Positions 61,801 through 64,000 of a stretch of DNA of 64,000 nucleotides are shown here, one piece after another. Within the stretch, counting starts at the first letter, position 1. Every line of letters starts with the position of its first letter. A model generated the notes under the pieces. It did no database searches and was not told the DNA's origin. It saw only the letters and a program-made list of their open reading frames with translations. Origin of the DNA: Tritrichomonas musculus (Eukaryota > Parabasalia > Tritrichomonadida > Tritrichomonadidae); contig JAPFFF010000001.1 in assembly GCA_039105265.1 (NCBI GenBank), forward strand, positions 7,192,001 through 7,256,000, written 5' to 3'. The position numbers and the translations under genes were made by a program.

Positions 61801-63571
61801 AAATAAAGGGAGATGTCATTTATGTCATGAACATTTTACTTATCAAAATAAGCCTACATTAGATAGAATTGACAATAATAAAGGTCACCAAATTGATAAC
61901 TGCTTATTAGCATGTGCTGAATGTAATAAACTTCGTAAACGTGATGACCCTAAAATAACAGCTCTAAGAATCCAATTAAAAAAATATTGTAAATTACATC
62001 ATTTACCAACACTCATCAACGATGAACGTGAATATTATTCAATAAGAAATGCTATCACAGGAGGACTCTCTAATGTAATGCATCGAGTAAACATTAAAGA
62101 TGAGACTCATATTAATAAATTTCGCTATATTGACAATAAAGGAGTTTTGTCATATGATACTTCTAATGTTCAATCTCATGTTGTTGGTATCGATTTTAAT
62201 TCTTTGTATCCATCATCATTCTCATCTTGTAAACATGAATTTAATAAGTATCATGGAGGTATAATGTATATGCCTGGAGCATTTATTAGACGAATTGATG
62301 TTAAAGATAAAGCTTCAAAAAAGAGATGCCTCGATATCATAACAAACTCATCAAGATTCTCAAATAAACCATCATATTTGTTCTACGCTGAAGTTAAACT
62401 AAAATGTCCCACCTCAAAAATAAACTATTTTATCAATTTACCTCCTGTGTTTCGCAATATCAATATCAAAAATGATGAATCAACAATTGGCACTTATATG
62501 TACAATTACATGAAAACAAATAAATTAACTTCTACAGATATGGAAGAACGCAAGCTTACAATGCTTCTTGATACTCATGATGAATACATGATTTTCTCAA
62601 ATTATTATCTCTGGTTTCTGTTAGACCACGGATTGATTATTGATGATGTTAAATCTGTTTCACAATATGAAGCTCATACAGGATTTAATGAATTTGTTAG
62701 CACTTTTATGCAAAAACGTCAGGATATTATTAGTGGTGTTAGTAAAGGGAATGAGAAATTTTATAAAATATCTATGAACGGTTCATATGGATATGATGGG
62801 ATGAACTCTGAGAAATTCAGTAAAGTCAAGATATGTGATGCAAATAAAGCTTATCAATATATCATCTCTCAAACTTATATGGGTGGAGCACAATTAAGTG
62901 ATAATACATTTTTAATTCAACAATCACCCAAATCATATCATTGCAATACATGCATTCAAGAATCATTGTGGACTCTTGATAACGCAAAGTTTTGGTATCT
63001 CACATTTTATTACGATTTTATGAATAATTGTTTTGATATGGATAGACTACATTTTATAGAGGGTGATACTGATTCAGCATATTTTGCAGTTGCTGGGAAC
63101 CCAAATGAAGGTCCTGAACAATTATTTGATTACGTTATTAAAAACAAAGAGTTCTACGACAAGAATGTATATAAATTCATGCCTAACCCATCAATCAACA
63201 CTATTCAAGACGAAAAAAAGATATTGGGATGTGCCATTGAAAAATATGGTGAAAACATGATAGCTCTTGCACCTAAATGTTATACTATATTTAACAGTAA
63301 TGGGCAAACCAAATCACTCAAACTAAAAGGTGTATCTTTAAAGAAGAATCATATTGTGTCTTCCGATTACAAATCTATTATTGATAATCAATCAATTAAG
63401 CTTGGTAAGAATATAAATCTTCAGATGCAAAACAATAAAATGAGTAAAATAACGGTAAACAAGAATGCTCTCACAGGATGTCATACAAAGATGATTGTTT
63501 TACCAAATCAATCATGTGCACCTTTTGTTAGTGGCTTAACAGCGAATAATTATTTTATTAATTATAACTAA
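58868..63571 (+). CDS. PolB: Protein-primed DNA polymerase B with HNH motif (element E)
   Basis: The 1567-aa protein shows the OTU-like DDKLCFFRFLAVCL segment, CPKCNSYIH zinc finger, exonuclease motifs YDFETMEQ (~585), NSSRFDSNLF and YNDNDVEMM, HNH-type motif CHLC...LDRIDNNKGHQIDNC...CAEC (~982), and palm motifs DFNSLYPS (~1107), KISMNGSYGYDG (~1300) and GDTDSAYF (~1398). Compared with A and B it has three extra in-frame stretches between the exonuclease motifs and the HNH motif (around 60965-60995, 61150-61228 and 61570-61610); the first two are coded by hairpins. Catalytic residues are present. Confidence 0.93.
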   Translation: MRYDYRSLKNISNDDIVELINSINTLFNANLPITTTAKTEAWNRRKNVEVLCDWLNNRNAHRFIKNDLPNAEEIDSFIIHEHKLKQILDDSYKQNYQDILKRDDYFEEDINEEDERYFNTKQQQIEREFEIKEAINRAYEAVDEAIQLIKQQQHPVLQKTEKLIIPDAPLIKNHQKYYIPENEEIYEYLNKCAHNFTSKHSDFLMINEPHDFDRAVNEWNHYNKYPSENTIQRKDSGKPITTYYFNQVASLDNIFECLHNVYKKELKPFKIHFQLSGVFETYTYDFESLEEKYDYKARDIIWKNYQSMVPIIISKLEDLDIVKLYIESVLHSYETESSSTKLILVGSIAFTVSRMRKITGRIKDLPIEFIKNDFIIADNEDDKLCFFRFLAVCLNEELANTKKYKTKERTKIAKKLLLKEHNIIYNTKIPNEGKKILNEFEGVSMEQMKDLAQKNHINVNIYEFHKTDSEQYYDLSEQWFFDKTFTTYSALLFTQNQIIHIMYIKNPEKLTQIHICPKCNSYIHYGSKNFNRFDSHVKHCDGVFKKNFIPVKEALPYCPHILNNPVYEYCLAYNLQWKPEIYYITYDFETMEQSINKSISDSTTINSRLIPLSVSSCVKSSNGLTTKNFSLRDSQEFIPQWIKWLFEQSMKVYADKISYYESFLPDTSINKNMNVITVLGFNSSRFDSNLFKQYFNHSFFDEVVGSEVSWKVEQNSIIGTLSSLKQFILTSDNHPTKLRFIDAQSFVAGGTLKQFGEDFGNVIVDSNVSVCGGINELQSNSQAKACDIKGVFPYEAINDKNYNEVLSKSEPFSYDDFYSYLNQKNPLTKEEYDAYLEDSKRFATRWDYLLAYNDNDVEMMIKPIDNLIALNAQYNVDLLSNLSLSKNASCIKYALAYKDFDEWMRGSGEDSNPRNNIGITNKYNTFKPSKKWWQYKCDSYYNQDEKYNRLNPKKPQRDLTKCVSENDFEAFMKMYDDPNKGRCHLCHEHFTYQNKPTLDRIDNNKGHQIDNCLLACAECNKLRKRDDPKITALRIQLKKYCKLHHLPTLINDEREYYSIRNAITGGLSNVMHRVNIKDETHINKFRYIDNKGVLSYDTSNVQSHVVGIDFNSLYPSSFSSCKHEFNKYHGGIMYMPGAFIRRIDVKDKASKKRCLDIITNSSRFSNKPSYLFYAEVKLKCPTSKINYFINLPPVFRNINIKNDESTIGTYMYNYMKTNKLTSTDMEERKLTMLLDTHDEYMIFSNYYLWFLLDHGLIIDDVKSVSQYEAHTGFNEFVSTFMQKRQDIISGVSKGNEKFYKISMNGSYGYDGMNSEKFSKVKICDANKAYQYIISQTYMGGAQLSDNTFLIQQSPKSYHCNTCIQESLWTLDNAKFWYLTFYYDFMNNCFDMDRLHFIEGDTDSAYFAVAGNPNEGPEQLFDYVIKNKEFYDKNVYKFMPNPSINTIQDEKKILGCAIEKYGENMIALAPKCYTIFNSNGQTKSLKLKGVSLKKNHIVSSDYKSIIDNQSIKLGKNINLQMQNNKMSKITVNKNALTGCHTKMIVLPNQSCAPFVSGLTANNYFINYN
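60967..60977. repeat. Hairpin CGAC-GAA-GTCG inside PolB (element E)
   Basis: A perfect 4-bp stem with GAA loop, followed by a weaker AGC...GCT pair, lies in a ~30-bp stretch that codes extra residues FDEVVGSEVS absent from A and B. Confidence 0.6.
61164..61179. repeat. Hairpin CAAACG-TGAG-CGTTTG inside PolB (element E)
   Basis: A perfect 6-bp stem with TGAG loop in the second extra stretch of the E polymerase, 13 bp before the double hairpin at 61193. Confidence 0.8.
61193..61224. repeat. Double-hairpin element, copy 1, inside PolB (element E)
   Basis: GAATTGC-AAA-GCAATTC (61193-61209) and CAAGC-TAAA-GCTTG (61211-61224) are perfect stems one base apart. The encoded peptide is LQSNSQAKACD. 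A second copy lies in another gene at 63750-63777, in the same reading frame. Confidence 0.88.
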
Positions 63572-63596
63572 ATAGTTATTTTTTTATTCTTAACAA

Positions 63597-64000
63597 ATGA
63601 CAAACGAAATAATAAGAAGAATCGATGATATAATAGCTGATTTGTATACATTAAAATTATGGGTACATACTGAACAAAAAAAAGACAGTTCGTCTAATAG
63701 TGAACCACAAAGTGGTGAAGAGAATTCGTTAGAAGAACATACAATTGACTTGCAAAGCAATACCAAAGCTAAAGCTTGTGAATGTGTAGCAGAACCTAGA
63801 AAAGTCATCCATAGACGTACAAACCGTTCATTCCCATTAAATAAATCAAAGAATCTCAATGATGAACAACGTAATAAAGTATTAGCATTTGCAAATGAAA
63901 ATAAACAACTCATCTTGGATCAACCATCTGCTACAAGAAATGAATTCCTTCAAAAGCTTGTTCGCGATAAATTGAATATTAATCTTTCTGCATACATGTC
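63597..64000 (+). CDS. Conserved PolB-neighbour protein, 3'-partial (element E)
   Basis: From ATG 63597 the frame is open to the edge of the window: MTNEIIRRIDDIIADLYTLKLW (helical), a Ser/Glu-rich linker, then RSFPLNKSKNLNDEQRNKVLAF and LQKLVRDKLNINLSAYM, matching the cores of the proteins at 17799-18296 and 38823-39374. It follows PolB by 25 bp on the same strand, with a TTATTTTTTTATT run in the gap. The linker contains copy 2 of a double-hairpin element, coding LQSNTKAKACE. Confidence 0.8.
   Translation, partial: MTNEIIRRIDDIIADLYTLKLWVHTEQKKDSSSNSEPQSGEENSLEEHTIDLQSNTKAKACECVAEPRKVIHRRTNRSFPLNKSKNLNDEQRNKVLAFANENKQLILDQPSATRNEFLQKLVRDKLNINLSAYM
63750..63777. repeat. Double-hairpin element, copy 2 (element E)
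   Basis: TTGC-AAA-GCAA (63750-63760) and AAGC-TAAA-GCTT (63766-63777) match the element at 61197-61224 with few differences, including the bases between and just after the stems. Confidence 0.88.

Larger units (their letters stand above)
58588..64000. mobile_element. Polinton element E, left part (runs off right edge)
   Basis: The terminus AGTAGTGTAGTATGTGCG starts at 58588 in the middle of F's polymerase gene. PolB lies directly inside this end, reading inward, followed by the PolB-neighbour gene. The 280-bp end (58588-58867) holds no gene. The visible part looks whole. Confidence 0.85.

Overview
This window is a nest of Polinton/Maverick elements (large virus-like DNA transposons with a protein-primed DNA polymerase B, retroviral-type integrase, packaging ATPase and capsid genes). 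I see no convincing host gene anywhere in the 64 kb. The DNA is AT-rich, uses the standard code, shows no introns and is packed with Polintons. That suits a trichomonad protist such as Trichomonas or Tritrichomonas, but the host is an inference from element content. All elements are treated here as genomic fossils of varying age.

Eight element segments can be separated because each boundary carries a terminus of the form AGT(AGT)... / ...(ACT)ACT and cuts a gene of another element. A (1-18773, left end outside the window) lies in a gene of C. C runs from 18774 to 51846 and is interrupted by B. B (21302-42212) is the only element with both ends present: 20.9 kb, 367-bp terminal inverted repeats that look identical by eye, and a 6-bp target duplication AGGCTT. 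C in turn interrupts H (51847-52402). H interrupts the fibre gene of G (52403-54845). D (54846-57337) interrupts a second gene of G and is cut by F (57338-58587). F's polymerase gene is cut by E (58588 to beyond the right edge). B is probably the youngest; G is the outermost and oldest segment here.

The shared gene set, seen whole in B and nearly so in A, is: a conserved ~150-aa protein; FtsK/HerA-like packaging ATPase; a ~45-aa membrane protein too short for usual ORF lists; a ~190-aa protein with a CxxC motif; major capsid protein; a small glycine-rich amphipathic protein like adenovirus pVI or pX; three small coiled-coil or charged proteins; integrase; a 110-aa beta-rich protein; a variable low-complexity protein; a large protein with a D-x-N-G-D-x-x-D-D loop; a trimeric-fibre-like protein; PolB; and a ~170-aa protein next to PolB. 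I do not recognise the adenovirus-type protease that Polintons usually carry.

Notable points: the capsid block is inverted in A relative to B and C; the ATPase module sits at the polymerase end in B but at the opposite end in A and C; every full-length PolB here carries an HNH-type zinc motif between its exonuclease and palm domains; short double-hairpin elements lie in frame inside several genes, one of them in two copies in the same reading frame in two unrelated proteins of E; C has gained an HNH homing endonuclease gene and an orphan gene bracketed by 42- to 77-bp repeats; the fibre gene of G is a mosaic of A-like and B-like segments; and B carries an extra KilA-N gene beside a non-coding block of hairpins and 17-bp repeats.
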